A DNA stretch of 64,000 nt, taken from contig NZ_JASBQE010000007.1 of the NCBI RefSeq assembly GCF_029960785.1, forward strand, positions 62,001-126,000, in the 5' to 3' direction. Numbering within the stretch: the first letter of the stretch is position 1; each line of letters opens with the position of its first letter. The stretch is from Polyangium sp. 15x6 (GTDB taxonomy: Bacteria > Myxococcota_A > Polyangia > Polyangiales > Polyangiaceae). The notes under the pieces are model-generated. The model was not told the DNA's origin, made no database searches, and saw nothing but the letters and a program-made list of their open reading frames with translations. The position numbers and the translations under genes were made by a program. Shown here piece by piece: positions 24,822 to 36,070 of this stretch.

Positions 24822-25547
24822 TCAGCGGCGCTTCGCGAGCGCGTCGCGGTCGACCACGATGAGCCGTCGACCCGCCACGGCGAGCAAGCCGTCCTTGCGG
24901 AGCGCGCCGAGGGTGATGGTGACGGTCTCACGCGTGGAGCCGATCGACTGCGCGATCTCGAGGTGCGTGATCGGCGCGGAGATCAACGTGCCGCGTGTGT
25001 CGGGTACGCCCCAGCGATCGACGGCCCCGAGGAGGAACTCGACGAGGCGGCCTTCGACGTTGCGGAAGAGGAGCGACTCGATGCGATCCTCGGCCGCGCG
25101 CTGGCGATCGATGAGCAAGCCGAGGAGCGCGATGCCGAGCGCGGGATCGTCGCGCAGCCACGCTTGGATCGATGCGACCGGGAAGCGCACGACCTCGCTC
25201 TCGTCGATGGCGATTGCGCTCTCGGTGTACGTCCTCGCGCCCGCGAGCGCGGCCTCGCCGAGGAGATCACCGCTGCCGCGGTAACCAAGTGGAACCGTCT
25301 GTCCAGACGGTAGTTTGCGCTCGAGCCGCGCGCGCCCGTGTCCGAGGAGCGCGAGCGACGTGACGTCGTCGTCCTGCTTCTGGATGGACATCCCCGCGCG
25401 AACGACGTCGATTTCGGCGACTTCGAGCGCGCTGTCGAACGTCGAGCGAGCCACCTTCTCGAAGAGAGGGCACAGCTTGAGCGCACGGTTGATGCGTACC
25501 TTGGGTGCGTCGACAGAGGGACGCCGGTTATCCTGGATCGTGACCAT
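24822..25547 (-). CDS. Crp/Fnr-family transcriptional regulator (paralogue A)
   Basis: 241 residues. An N-terminal cyclic-nucleotide-binding-type beta roll covers about 25-140 (CPLFEKVARSTFDSALEVAE, SGQTVPLGYRGSGDLLGEAAL). A dimer helix and a Crp-type winged helix follow at about 170-235, with recognition segment HLEIAQSIGSTRETVTITL. There is no N-terminal Cys cluster, so it is not an oxygen-sensing Fnr. It has no SD; an extended -10 and a 17-base palindrome overlap the start codon, suggesting a near-leaderless, self-regulated gene. A second protein of identical length and similar domains lies at 38.3 kb. Confidence 0.87.
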   Translation of the reverse strand: MVTIQDNRRPSVDAPKVRINRALKLCPLFEKVARSTFDSALEVAEIDVVRAGMSIQKQDDDVTSLALLGHGRARLERKLPSGQTVPLGYRGSGDLLGEAALAGARTYTESAIAIDESEVVRFPVASIQAWLRDDPALGIALLGLLIDRQRAAEDRIESLLFRNVEGRLVEFLLGAVDRWGVPDTRGTLISAPITHLEIAQSIGSTRETVTITLGALRKDGLLAVAGRRLIVVDRDALAKRR

Positions 25548-25558
25548 GATTCATGGTC
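25542..25558. promoter_or_regulatory. 17-base palindromic operator over the crp-like start codon
   Basis: GACCATGA-T-TCATGGTC is a perfect odd-length palindrome that includes the ATG (25547-25545) and the predicted transcription start. A protein bound here would block initiation, so autorepression is a reasonable inference. It does not match the E. coli CRP consensus (TGTGA-N6-TCACA). Confidence 0.5.
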
Positions 25559-25559
25559 C

Positions 25560-25568
25560 ATATTACCA
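25560..25568 (-). promoter_or_regulatory. Extended -10 promoter of the crp-like gene
   Basis: Minus-strand TGG-TAATAT (25568-25560) is an extended -10 element without a recognisable -35. Transcription would start about six bases before the ATG at 25547. Confidence 0.45.
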
Positions 25569-25591
25569 GGATTGGTCGTAACGCGAGATCG

Positions 25592-28500
25592 CTAACGTGA
25601 ACCCACGGAAATCACGATGTCGCGATGCAGGGCCGCCTCGGCCTCGCGGACGAAGCTCTGGAAGGTGCCATACGCATCGGGCTGCACCCGGCCGGCAGGG
25701 ATGGTGATCGCGCGCTCGAAGACGAGTGTGTCGCGATCCACGCGGTCACTGACGGTGGCCGTGCGGCCTCCGTCCTGGGTGGAAGCCGAGGAGAGTTGTG
25801 TGGTGACTCGCGCTCCCTCGGGGAGTTTCACCTTCAGGCGAACGTTCGAAAAGACCGAGGATTGCTCCGAGATGTAGAGCGGCGTCTCACGCGAGGGGAG
25901 GGCAGCGAACGGCGAGAGGCGGAGCGCGAAGGGCGGCGAGATGACCATGTCGCCGGTGCGGACACGGGCGAAGTCGTTCATCTCGAGGTCCATGACGAGG
26001 ACGAGCGGCGCGTCGAGGTCGGCCGCGTTCTTGATGTCGAGCGAGCGCAAGCGCGCGCCAGGCAAGGCCTGGCCGATGAGCTTGGTCTCGATGGCCTCGT
26101 CGCGTTGCGCGTCAGGCAAGCTCTCGAGGGCGGTGCGGAGCATGATCGCGAACTTGCCCTCGAAGCGCTGTTCGAGCTTGAGCGCGGCCGATCCGTCGCT
26201 GCGGAGCTCGACGGTGCCTTCGTACGTGACGCCGTCGCGCGAGCCGGTGAGCGGCGTGGTCTCGCGCGGCGCGCCCTCCTCGAGCACGACCGCAGGCTGG
26301 CCGCGCAAGGAGCTCGGGAGGTAGCCGAACGGCGCGAACTTGTCGCGCACGACCATCCAGCGCACGCCACGCTCGGTGCCGAGGCGGACGGCGAGCGCGT
26401 TGAAGGACTCGGCTTCGCTGAGCGGGCCATTGGAAGGCGGGGTGAGGCGATCGCGGACCATGCCGAGCGAGGCGTCGATGCCGGCAAGGCGGCAGAGGTA
26501 GAGGAACGCTTCGGTGCGGTTGCCGCTCTTGCCGATGATGATGCGGCGTCCGTCATCCTCGCGGCCCTGCTCGACGTTCGCGAGGACCCAGCGGTAGATG
26601 CGGCGCGCCTGCTCGTCGACGGACGTCGGGCGGGCAGGTTTGTCCGCGTCGTCGGGCGCAGCGCCGGTGACGATGCTCTCGGCGATGCGCTTGAGGCGCG
26701 GGTCGCGCGGGGTCTCGTCGCTCGTGGCGTCGACGAGGCGATCGATGCGCTCTTCGAGGTTGATGCCCCAGCCGACACGCACGTTCGGGAGGAACTCCTG
26801 CGTCGGCGCGCTGCCAGGCTCCTCGGGGAGCGCAGGGCTGCGATCGACGCGGAAGCGACGCTCGACGAACGCGCCGTTCTCCTTGAGGGTGGGCTTGGGG
26901 ACGCTGCCGCCGATCTCGACGTCGAGCGGGCGGTTCTTGGGCGAGACGACGACGTACTCGCTGATGAAGTAGGGGATCTTCTCTTCGCGGAAGAACCAGC
27001 GCGGGCCCTCGAAGCTGCGGCCGCCGCGGCCGTCGCCGCGCAGCGTGTAGAGCGTCTCGGTCTCGATGTAATCGCCGACCTCGAGGTGCGGCATGGTGAC
27101 GGTGGGCTTGCCGTCGACGAACTCGGGTTCGAGGACGCGGCCGTCTTTCTTGACGGTGCGGAGCTTGAGGACGAGGCCACGCGGGACGCGCTGCTCGGCG
27201 AGCTCCTCGATGGCCTCGCGCGACTGGATGCCGATGATCTCGTGCTCGAGCATGCGCGCCGAGCCGTCGGCGTGGACCCAGACGGTGGCGTAGTCGAGGA
27301 CGCGCGCCGCGGTGCCGGGCATGGTGACGCCCGAGGCCTCGAACTGCGCGATGACCTTCTTGCCCTCGATGCGATACGGCGTGAGCTCGGTCGTGCCCTC
27401 GACGAGCTCGATGGCCTCGCGCAGCGCGGAAGGATCGGCGCCGGTCTGGATCGCCTCGACGAGCGCGGTGCGGAGGGCCGTCTTGTCGCCGCGGGCGAGG
27501 CGCGCGTCGGCGAGCGCGAGGCGCGCGGAGGCGTCCTCGGGGTCGTTCTTGACGGCGCGCTCGAGGGCTTCGATCGACTCGCGCTGCGCGCCGGCGCGGG
27601 TGAGGAGATCGGCGATCTTGATGGCGATGTCCTGACGATCGCGGCGGGTCTTTCCGATGCGTTCGAACTCGCGGATGGCGCCGCCCCAGTCGCGTCGCTC
27701 GAGCGCGCGCTGGAGGGCGACCTCGGCGTCGGGATCGAGGGCCTCGATGCGCTTGGCGATCTTGTCGGCCTCGGCGACGTCGCCGCGCTCGTCGTGCAGG
27801 CGCACGAGCGCGAAGAGGGCCTCGGTGTCCTCGGAGAAGCGCGTGGCCGTGTCCTTGACGGTGCGCGCGTGCTCGACGGTCCAGCCGATCTGCGCGTACA
27901 TGCGGCCGAGTCCCTTGAGGATGTCCGGGACCTCGCGGAAACGATCGGCGAGCTTGGCGATCTTGGCCGCGGCCTCGGGCGCGCCGACCTTGTCGGCCTC
28001 GTCGAGCGCGAGCCAGAAGAGCGAGAGCCAGAGGTCGGGGTCCTTGGCGACGGCGCGGGCGCGGACGTCCTTCACGAGATCACGCGCGTCGTTCTGCGGG
28101 AAGATCGGGTCCTTCTCGATGAAGAGCGCCTGCGTGGAGAGCGCGGGGCCCGTGGCGCGCGACGGATCCTTCACGAGCGGTTCGAGCAGCACGGAGGCGA
28201 GGTCGTCCTGTCCCTCGATGTGCGAGAGCCACGTGGCGAGGTAACGCGCGATGGGATCGTTCGTGTCGCGCGGCGAAGGGCGCGGAGTGCGCGGCGCGGC
28301 GGGGACGCCGAGCGCGAGGAGGAAGGGTTCGAGGACGTTCGGATCGGGCAGGACGAGCGGCGGTTCGAGGACGTACGGCGCCGTAGGATCGTCGGAGGTC
28401 TCGGCGCCGAGGGGCAGGCCATTCGGCGCGAGGATGCGGATGCCGGTCTCGGCGCTGCCGATGCTCGCGAGGATGCGATGGCGGCCCGCGGAGAGGCGGA

Positions 28501-29452
28501 CGCGCGCGCCGAAGCGAGGCCAGATGCCCCAGTCGCGCGGGTCACGCGCGAGGACCTCGACATCGTCGACGCGGATCGAGAACGCGCCCTGCACGGCGAC
28601 GATGAGCTCACGCTCGGCAGGGAGCTCGAGGAAGGTCTCGGCGTAGAAGACGCCACCCGAGACGGGCTCGGCGGTGCGGATCTGGCAGCCGCGCCGCTCG
28701 GTGGCGAGGACACGCGGGCGATCGGCGCGGCGCGGATCGGCCGGGAAGAGGCGAGGCCAGGGGCCGGCGCGCTCGGCCTCGTAATGCTCGCGGTGATCAT
28801 TCGCGGCGAGGTGGCCGAAGGGGCCGGCGAGGCGCGCCTTCTTGGCGCAGCCGAAGCGCTCGGCCGCGATCTCCGTCGGGCTCTTGTCCTTGCCCTCCGC
28901 TTCCTTGCGCAGGCCCTCGACGCTCCACCACTCCGCGAGGTCGCTGCGCGCGCGCCAGCCGATGTGGCCCGGCTGATCGATCGTGCGCACGACCGTGTCC
29001 TTCGCGAGTTCCCAGATGCCGGGGACGCTCGTGCGCAGGCGCAGCAGGTGGCTCGCCGCGTACCAACCGACGAGCGGCGCGTCGGGGTGATCCGTGGTGC
29101 GGGCGGCATTCACGGCGTCGAGGTGCGCGAGGGCGGCGGCGCGGAAGCGTCCGTGGATCTCGTCGTCGACGGCGCGCGCGAGCGAGGCGTAGAGGCCCTT
29201 GTTCGTGGAGGCCTTGTCGAGCTTTCCGCGCGCCTCGCGGGCCCGCGCCGCGTCGCCGCCGGGGACGAGCAGCTCACCGAGGAGCCAGCGGCCGAGGACC
29301 TCACCGTCTTGCGAGGCGCTCGCGCCGGCGCGCATGGCCTCGATCGGATCGGCGGCCGGCTTGGGGACGGCCGAGCCGCAGGCGCCGAGGGCCGTCACGA
29401 GCGTGGCGGCGGTTGCGATGCGAGCGATCGCGGCGATCAGGCGAGGACGCAT
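25592..29452 (-). CDS. Giant DUF3857/transglutaminase-like lipoprotein with TPR-like N-terminus
   Basis: 1286 residues from the ATG at 29452, with lipoprotein signal LVTALGACGS. The first ~640 residues are helical, with repeat-like pairs (LRLHDERGDVAEADKIAKRI, ADLLTRAGAQRESIEALERA) typical of TPR arrays. A DUF3857 beta domain follows at about 690-870 (YATVWVHADGSARMLEHEII). Then comes a transglutaminase-like fold at about 955-1050 (DEQARRIYRWVLANVEQG, EAFLYLCRLAGIDASLGMV). The catalytic Cys expected after GxG is Asn (about N978 in GKSGNRTEAF), so this domain is probably inactive. The C-terminal beta domain follows. It is the last gene of the leftward secA block. Confidence 0.8.
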   Translation of the reverse strand: MRPRLIAAIARIATAATLVTALGACGSAVPKPAADPIEAMRAGASASQDGEVLGRWLLGELLVPGGDAARAREARGKLDKASTNKGLYASLARAVDDEIHGRFRAAALAHLDAVNAARTTDHPDAPLVGWYAASHLLRLRTSVPGIWELAKDTVVRTIDQPGHIGWRARSDLAEWWSVEGLRKEAEGKDKSPTEIAAERFGCAKKARLAGPFGHLAANDHREHYEAERAGPWPRLFPADPRRADRPRVLATERRGCQIRTAEPVSGGVFYAETFLELPAERELIVAVQGAFSIRVDDVEVLARDPRDWGIWPRFGARVRLSAGRHRILASIGSAETGIRILAPNGLPLGAETSDDPTAPYVLEPPLVLPDPNVLEPFLLALGVPAAPRTPRPSPRDTNDPIARYLATWLSHIEGQDDLASVLLEPLVKDPSRATGPALSTQALFIEKDPIFPQNDARDLVKDVRARAVAKDPDLWLSLFWLALDEADKVGAPEAAAKIAKLADRFREVPDILKGLGRMYAQIGWTVEHARTVKDTATRFSEDTEALFALVRLHDERGDVAEADKIAKRIEALDPDAEVALQRALERRDWGGAIREFERIGKTRRDRQDIAIKIADLLTRAGAQRESIEALERAVKNDPEDASARLALADARLARGDKTALRTALVEAIQTGADPSALREAIELVEGTTELTPYRIEGKKVIAQFEASGVTMPGTAARVLDYATVWVHADGSARMLEHEIIGIQSREAIEELAEQRVPRGLVLKLRTVKKDGRVLEPEFVDGKPTVTMPHLEVGDYIETETLYTLRGDGRGGRSFEGPRWFFREEKIPYFISEYVVVSPKNRPLDVEIGGSVPKPTLKENGAFVERRFRVDRSPALPEEPGSAPTQEFLPNVRVGWGINLEERIDRLVDATSDETPRDPRLKRIAESIVTGAAPDDADKPARPTSVDEQARRIYRWVLANVEQGREDDGRRIIIGKSGNRTEAFLYLCRLAGIDASLGMVRDRLTPPSNGPLSEAESFNALAVRLGTERGVRWMVVRDKFAPFGYLPSSLRGQPAVVLEEGAPRETTPLTGSRDGVTYEGTVELRSDGSAALKLEQRFEGKFAIMLRTALESLPDAQRDEAIETKLIGQALPGARLRSLDIKNAADLDAPLVLVMDLEMNDFARVRTGDMVISPPFALRLSPFAALPSRETPLYISEQSSVFSNVRLKVKLPEGARVTTQLSSASTQDGGRTATVSDRVDRDTLVFERAITIPAGRVQPDAYGTFQSFVREAEAALHRDIVISVGSR

Positions 29453-29492
29453 GGCCGACGTGTTAGCGCGGCCAGGCAGGGGGGGCGAGCCG

Positions 29493-31564
29493 TCAGGGGA
29501 CGACGCCGTCGAGTTGCGTCGTGATCTGGTGGAGGAGGACCGCCTGCTCGACCACGCCCGGCGCGACGTGCCCACCCTCGGGGCCGACCGCTCGTCGCAG
29601 CGTGGCAAGCTCCTGGTGGGCCGCGAGCAGGGCTTGCTCGAGCTCGACCGCCACGGCCGCGGGCTCTCCCTCGCCGCGCTCGGCGGACGCGAGGGCGAGC
29701 TCGAGCTGCGCGATGCGCCACTCGGCGGCCTTGAGATCTGCCTCGGAGCGGGCCGCGCGGACCGCGAGCGTGTCGAGCTGCGTCTTCAGGGTCTCGGCGT
29801 CGGCGTTGGCGACGGGAGAGGCTTCCGTGGTCTCGGAAGGAGCCGCCTCGGTCGCGGATGCAAACCCGCCGAGCGTCGACGGGGGCACGGGCGCTCCATT
29901 TTGCGTTTGCGGCGTCGCTGCCGGAGGAGCGGCCTCGCCCGCGGGGACCACGGCCGTCGCGCGGAGCGTTTCGAGCTCCTCGACGAGCTCCTTGCCGACG
30001 CGCAGGCCTTCGCGCAGCTCCGCTTCGAGCACCGCGATGCGATGCCCGCGATCCTGGAGCTGCGCTTCGAGCGCGTCGATCTCCGGCGCGAGGGACTCGC
30101 TCGCGGCGCGCTCGGCGAGGAGCGCGGCCGTCTGCTTCTCGAGCGTCTGGACCTTCTCGGCCAGGTGGAGCCGCTCCGCCGTGGTCGCGGCGAGCGTCTC
30201 GCCGAGCTCGTCGGCGCGGCGCACGGCGGCTTGCCGGGTGGCCTCCGACCGTTCGAGCGCGGCTTCGAGCTGAGCGACGCGCGAGAGCAGACCGGGATCC
30301 GGCTCCCGCGAGGCGGCCTCCTGGGCGGCGAGGCGGAGCTCCAGCTCGGCGACGCGGGCGCGCAGCGCGGCCCGATCGCTCGAGAGCTCCTCGATGCCCA
30401 CGCCGGCCGCGCTGAGCTCGCCTTCGACCTCCATGGCGCGCGAGCGCGTCGCGACGAGCTCGGCCGTGAGCTGCTCGATGCGCTCCTTCGCGCCCGGGAT
30501 CTCCGGGCGTCCGCGGGCGAGCCCGAGCTCGACCTCGGCCTTCGTGCGGAGTTTCTTCTCGTCGTCGAGCTGCTTCGCGAGCTTGGTCGCGCGGTCGCGC
30601 TGGCGGCGGAGCTCCTCGTCGAGATCGCGGATCTGGTGCGTCAGCCGCTCAGCCCGCACGTGCGTGTCGCCGGCGCGCGTGTCCACGTCGCGCAGCCGTT
30701 CGAGCTTTGCTTCGAGCTCGACCACGCGCGCCGCGGTCGCCACGGCGGCGGCCGCGCGCTCCTCGGCAAATTTTTCGTCCGTGCGCCTTCGCTCGTCGTG
30801 CACGGCGAGCGCGGCTTCGAGCTCCTTCACGCGGCTCGCGTCCACGGCCGTCGCGCCTACCGTCCCGATCGCCTCGCGCACCTCGGACAGCGAGAGCTCC
30901 ACGACCACGAATGCGTCGACGGAGACCTTGCGCTCGCTGGCGATCGCGATGAAGTGCTCGGGCTCCTCGGTCGCCTTGAGCAGCGACGTGTCGACGCTGA
31001 CCTCGAGATCCGGGCCGGCGGCGAAGTCCGCCACCGTGTACCCGACGAACGGCGCTTGCCCGAGCATGCGCACGACGGGGAACTGGAGCGAGACGATGTC
31101 GTAGAGCGCGTAATACCCGGGCGGCGACGTGTCCTTGCCGCGCGGCGAGGCGAGCGCGAGCAGCCTCCGCGACGCGTCCGGGTTCGGCGAGGCGATCACC
31201 GCGACGCCGGCCGAGCCGACGAGCTTTCGTGCCCTGCGCAGCACCTCGGACGGGTCGGCGAAGAGCGACAGATCGGGCACGACGACCACGTCGAAGGCCC
31301 CGTCGCGCACGCCGAGGTCGCCTTCGAACACTGCGTGCGTCACGTGCCGGTCGCGATCCTGCGCGGTACGCGCGAAGGCCTGGGCCGCGCGCGCTGCGTC
31401 GGGATCGTAGGCGTGGACGAGCCTCGCGCCGCGCTCGACGAGCTTCTCGGCGAGCTCCAGGGTCGCGTCGCCGAGCACGGCGACGCGACGCGCGCGGACG
31501 AGGCGCTCGAGGTAGGCCCCGAGCACCATCGACGGGTGGACCGGCCTTTGTGACGCCGCGGTGC

Positions 31565-31568
<4 letters not shown>
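29493..31568 (-). CDS. Methyltransferase-like head fused to a long coiled coil
   Basis: 691 residues from the ATG at 31568. Residues about 15-140 have a class I methyltransferase-type Rossmann pattern (RRVAVLGDATLELAEKLVE, VHAYDPD, FDVVVVPDLSLFADPSEVLR). The SAM loop GxGxG is absent, however, so it is probably non-catalytic. Residues about 235-520 and 620-690 are heptad-rich coiled coil (VVELEAKLERLRDVDTRAG, HQIRDLDEELRRQRDRATKL). A head plus coiled-coil layout recalls myxobacterial motility scaffolds AglZ and FrzS, whose heads are receiver-like, but there is no sequence kinship I can claim. Its ATG overlaps the secA stop (ATGA), indicating translational coupling. Confidence 0.7.
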
Positions 31569-34597
<3,029 letters not shown>

Positions 34598-34911
34598 CGT
34601 CTTTCGCCTTGGCTCCGGGTCTCGTCGTCCCGGTCGGATCGAGGGTCGGGGGTGGCGCGGAGCCTGCCGAACGTAGTCCCTACGGCAAGCGGGCGCAAAT
34701 CCCGGGATGGGGACCTGAACCCGTACCCGTTCGAGGCGCTTCCCGCAACGGAGCGAAGCGCAGCGAAGTGGAGCGCGCGGGGGGTGGGGGGCGGAGGAGC
34801 CCCCAACGCTGGGAAACTGCAGAGAACCCCCACCCGATTCGAAACCGCGGGGGTGTGGGGGGCAGAGGAAGGACTGCAACGCAGTCCGACCGGAGCCCCC
34901 ACCGTGGGCGG
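34598..34911. other. secA upstream region with G-rich repeats
   Basis: 314 bases between secA and tRNA-Leu with no supportable gene. Two related G-rich elements (34779-34813 and 34849-34908) lie in it. No convincing sigma70 promoter for secA is seen, so secA may be read from the tRNA-Leu promoter. Confidence 0.5.
34779..34908. repeat. Pair of related G-rich inverted elements
   Basis: Both copies run GGGGGTGGGGGGC(G/A)GAGGA ... GAGCCCCCA, so each is an imperfect hairpin of a G-run with a downstream C-run. The second copy contains an extra perfect hairpin, GGACTGC-AAC-GCAGTCC (34871-34887). The three-base loop style is shared with the cluster at 16515. Likely a dispersed palindromic repeat; G-quadruplex formation is conceivable. 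Confidence 0.5.
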
Positions 34912-34993
34912 TGCACGAGGAGGGAGTCGAACCCTCAATCCTTGCGGCGCCGGAACCTAAACCCGGTGCGTATGCCAGTTCCGCCACTCGTGC
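34912..34993 (-). tRNA. tRNA-Leu (anticodon TAG)
   Basis: On the minus strand the acceptor GCACGAG pairs with CTCGTGC. The anticodon stem CCGGG/TCCGG encloses TTTAGGT (anticodon TAG, reading CUN codons). The long variable arm (GCGCCGCAAGGATT region) is typical of class II tRNA, and the T-arm GGGTTCGACTCCC is canonical. CCA is not encoded. Confidence 0.95.
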
Positions 34994-35005
34994 TCGGGGA
35001 CCGGC

Positions 35006-35034
35006 ACTCTAGCAGCATGTGGCGGACCTGCGCA
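35006..35034 (-). promoter_or_regulatory. Possible tRNA-Leu promoter
   Basis: The -10 TAGAGT (35011-35006) is identical to that of cdnL. The -35 at 17 bases is poor (TGCGCA). Transcription would start about seven bases before the tRNA. Confidence 0.35.
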
Positions 35035-35065
35035 TTCTTCCAGCGAACGACGGGATTTTCCGGCT

Positions 35066-36004
35066 TCAGGGGGCCACACAGACCTGGTTTTCGCACTTCG
35101 GCTTGGCCGGATCGGCGCAGTGCTCGTCCTTGTCGCACTGCACGCAGACCTCGCCCTTGCAGATCGGCGCGAGCGGGTCCTTGCAGTCCGCGTTCCCGAG
35201 GCAGCCGACGCACTCGTTTTTGTCTTTGCAAACCGGCGTTTGCGGGTTCGTGCAGTCGGCGCTCGTCACGCACACCCGGCAGTTGTTCCCGTCGCAGATC
35301 GGCGCCGCGGCCCCGCAGTCGGCGCTCGCCAGGCACTCCACGCAGCTGTTCTCGGCCACGTTGCAGACTGGCTTGCCCCCGTCGTTGCAGTCGTCGTTCG
35401 ACGTGCAGGCCGCGTGGCACTTCGCGTCGGTCCCGCAGAGCGAGCCGGGCGGGCAGTGCCCGTCGACCAGGCACTCCTTGCACTCGCCTTTCTGCAGGTC
35501 GCAGACCGGCTGCGCGGCGCCGCAGTCCGCGTTCTCCGCGCACGCCCCGCACTGCTTGCGCGTCGGGTCGCAGATCGGCTTCTTCGCGTCCGTGCAGTCC
35601 GTGTTCGCGAGACAGCCGACGCACACGCCCGTGTTCGGCTCGCAGATCGGCGCCTCGCCGGGGCAGTCGCCGTTCGCGGTGCAGACGGGCTCGCACGTGA
35701 ATTTGTGCGGGAAACACGCCTTGCCCGTGCCGCACTGCGCGGTCGCCTGGCACTCCTCGCAGCGGCCGAGCACGCAGAACGGCGCGCTCGCGGGGCAACT
35801 CTCGTCGGCCGCGCACTCGATACATCCGAGCGTCGGGCTACAGCCTGCGGCGCACTTCTCGCCGCCAAACGTGCACGTGTTCTCGTTGTTGCTGCTGCCC
35901 GACGTGCCGTCACCGTCCGAGCTGCAGGCGCTCGCGAGCACCGCCGTGGCTGCGAGCGTCACACACGCGACGAGCCACGATTTCCAAAGACGTACGTTCG
36001 CCAT
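35066..36004 (-). CDS. Cys-rich repeat lipoprotein
   Basis: 312 residues from the ATG at 36004, with a strong GGAGGTG upstream. A lipoprotein signal (ATAVLASAC) is followed by about ten repeats of 23-30 residues with regular Cys pairs, of the type CVGCLANTDCTDAKKPICD and CVECLASADCGAAAPICD. These extracellular disulfide-rich repeats are common in myxobacterial surface proteins and carry no known enzyme activity. It is downstream of the carboxypeptidase-regulatory-like lipoprotein on the same strand (66-base gap), probably one operon. Confidence 0.8.
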   Translation of the reverse strand: MANVRLWKSWLVACVTLAATAVLASACSSDGDGTSGSSNNENTCTFGGEKCAAGCSPTLGCIECAADESCPASAPFCVLGRCEECQATAQCGTGKACFPHKFTCEPVCTANGDCPGEAPICEPNTGVCVGCLANTDCTDAKKPICDPTRKQCGACAENADCGAAQPVCDLQKGECKECLVDGHCPPGSLCGTDAKCHAACTSNDDCNDGGKPVCNVAENSCVECLASADCGAAAPICDGNNCRVCVTSADCTNPQTPVCKDKNECVGCLGNADCKDPLAPICKGEVCVQCDKDEHCADPAKPKCENQVCVAP

Positions 36005-36070
36005 GGTCACCTCCGGGAAGGAAGGGGATCGGAAAAGCCTTGTTTTACGGGTGAAAGGGAGAGGGATGGA

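Noticed and set aside
25625..29524. A 1299-codon open frame on the plus strand opposite the DUF3857 gene
   Set aside because: It is the antisense shadow of a high-GC gene: low-complexity Arg/Glu/Asp/Leu composition, no ribosome site, no motif.
34836..34850. T-arm-like TTCGAAAC sequence near tRNA-Leu
   Set aside because: No cloverleaf can be formed; it is within a G-rich repeat.
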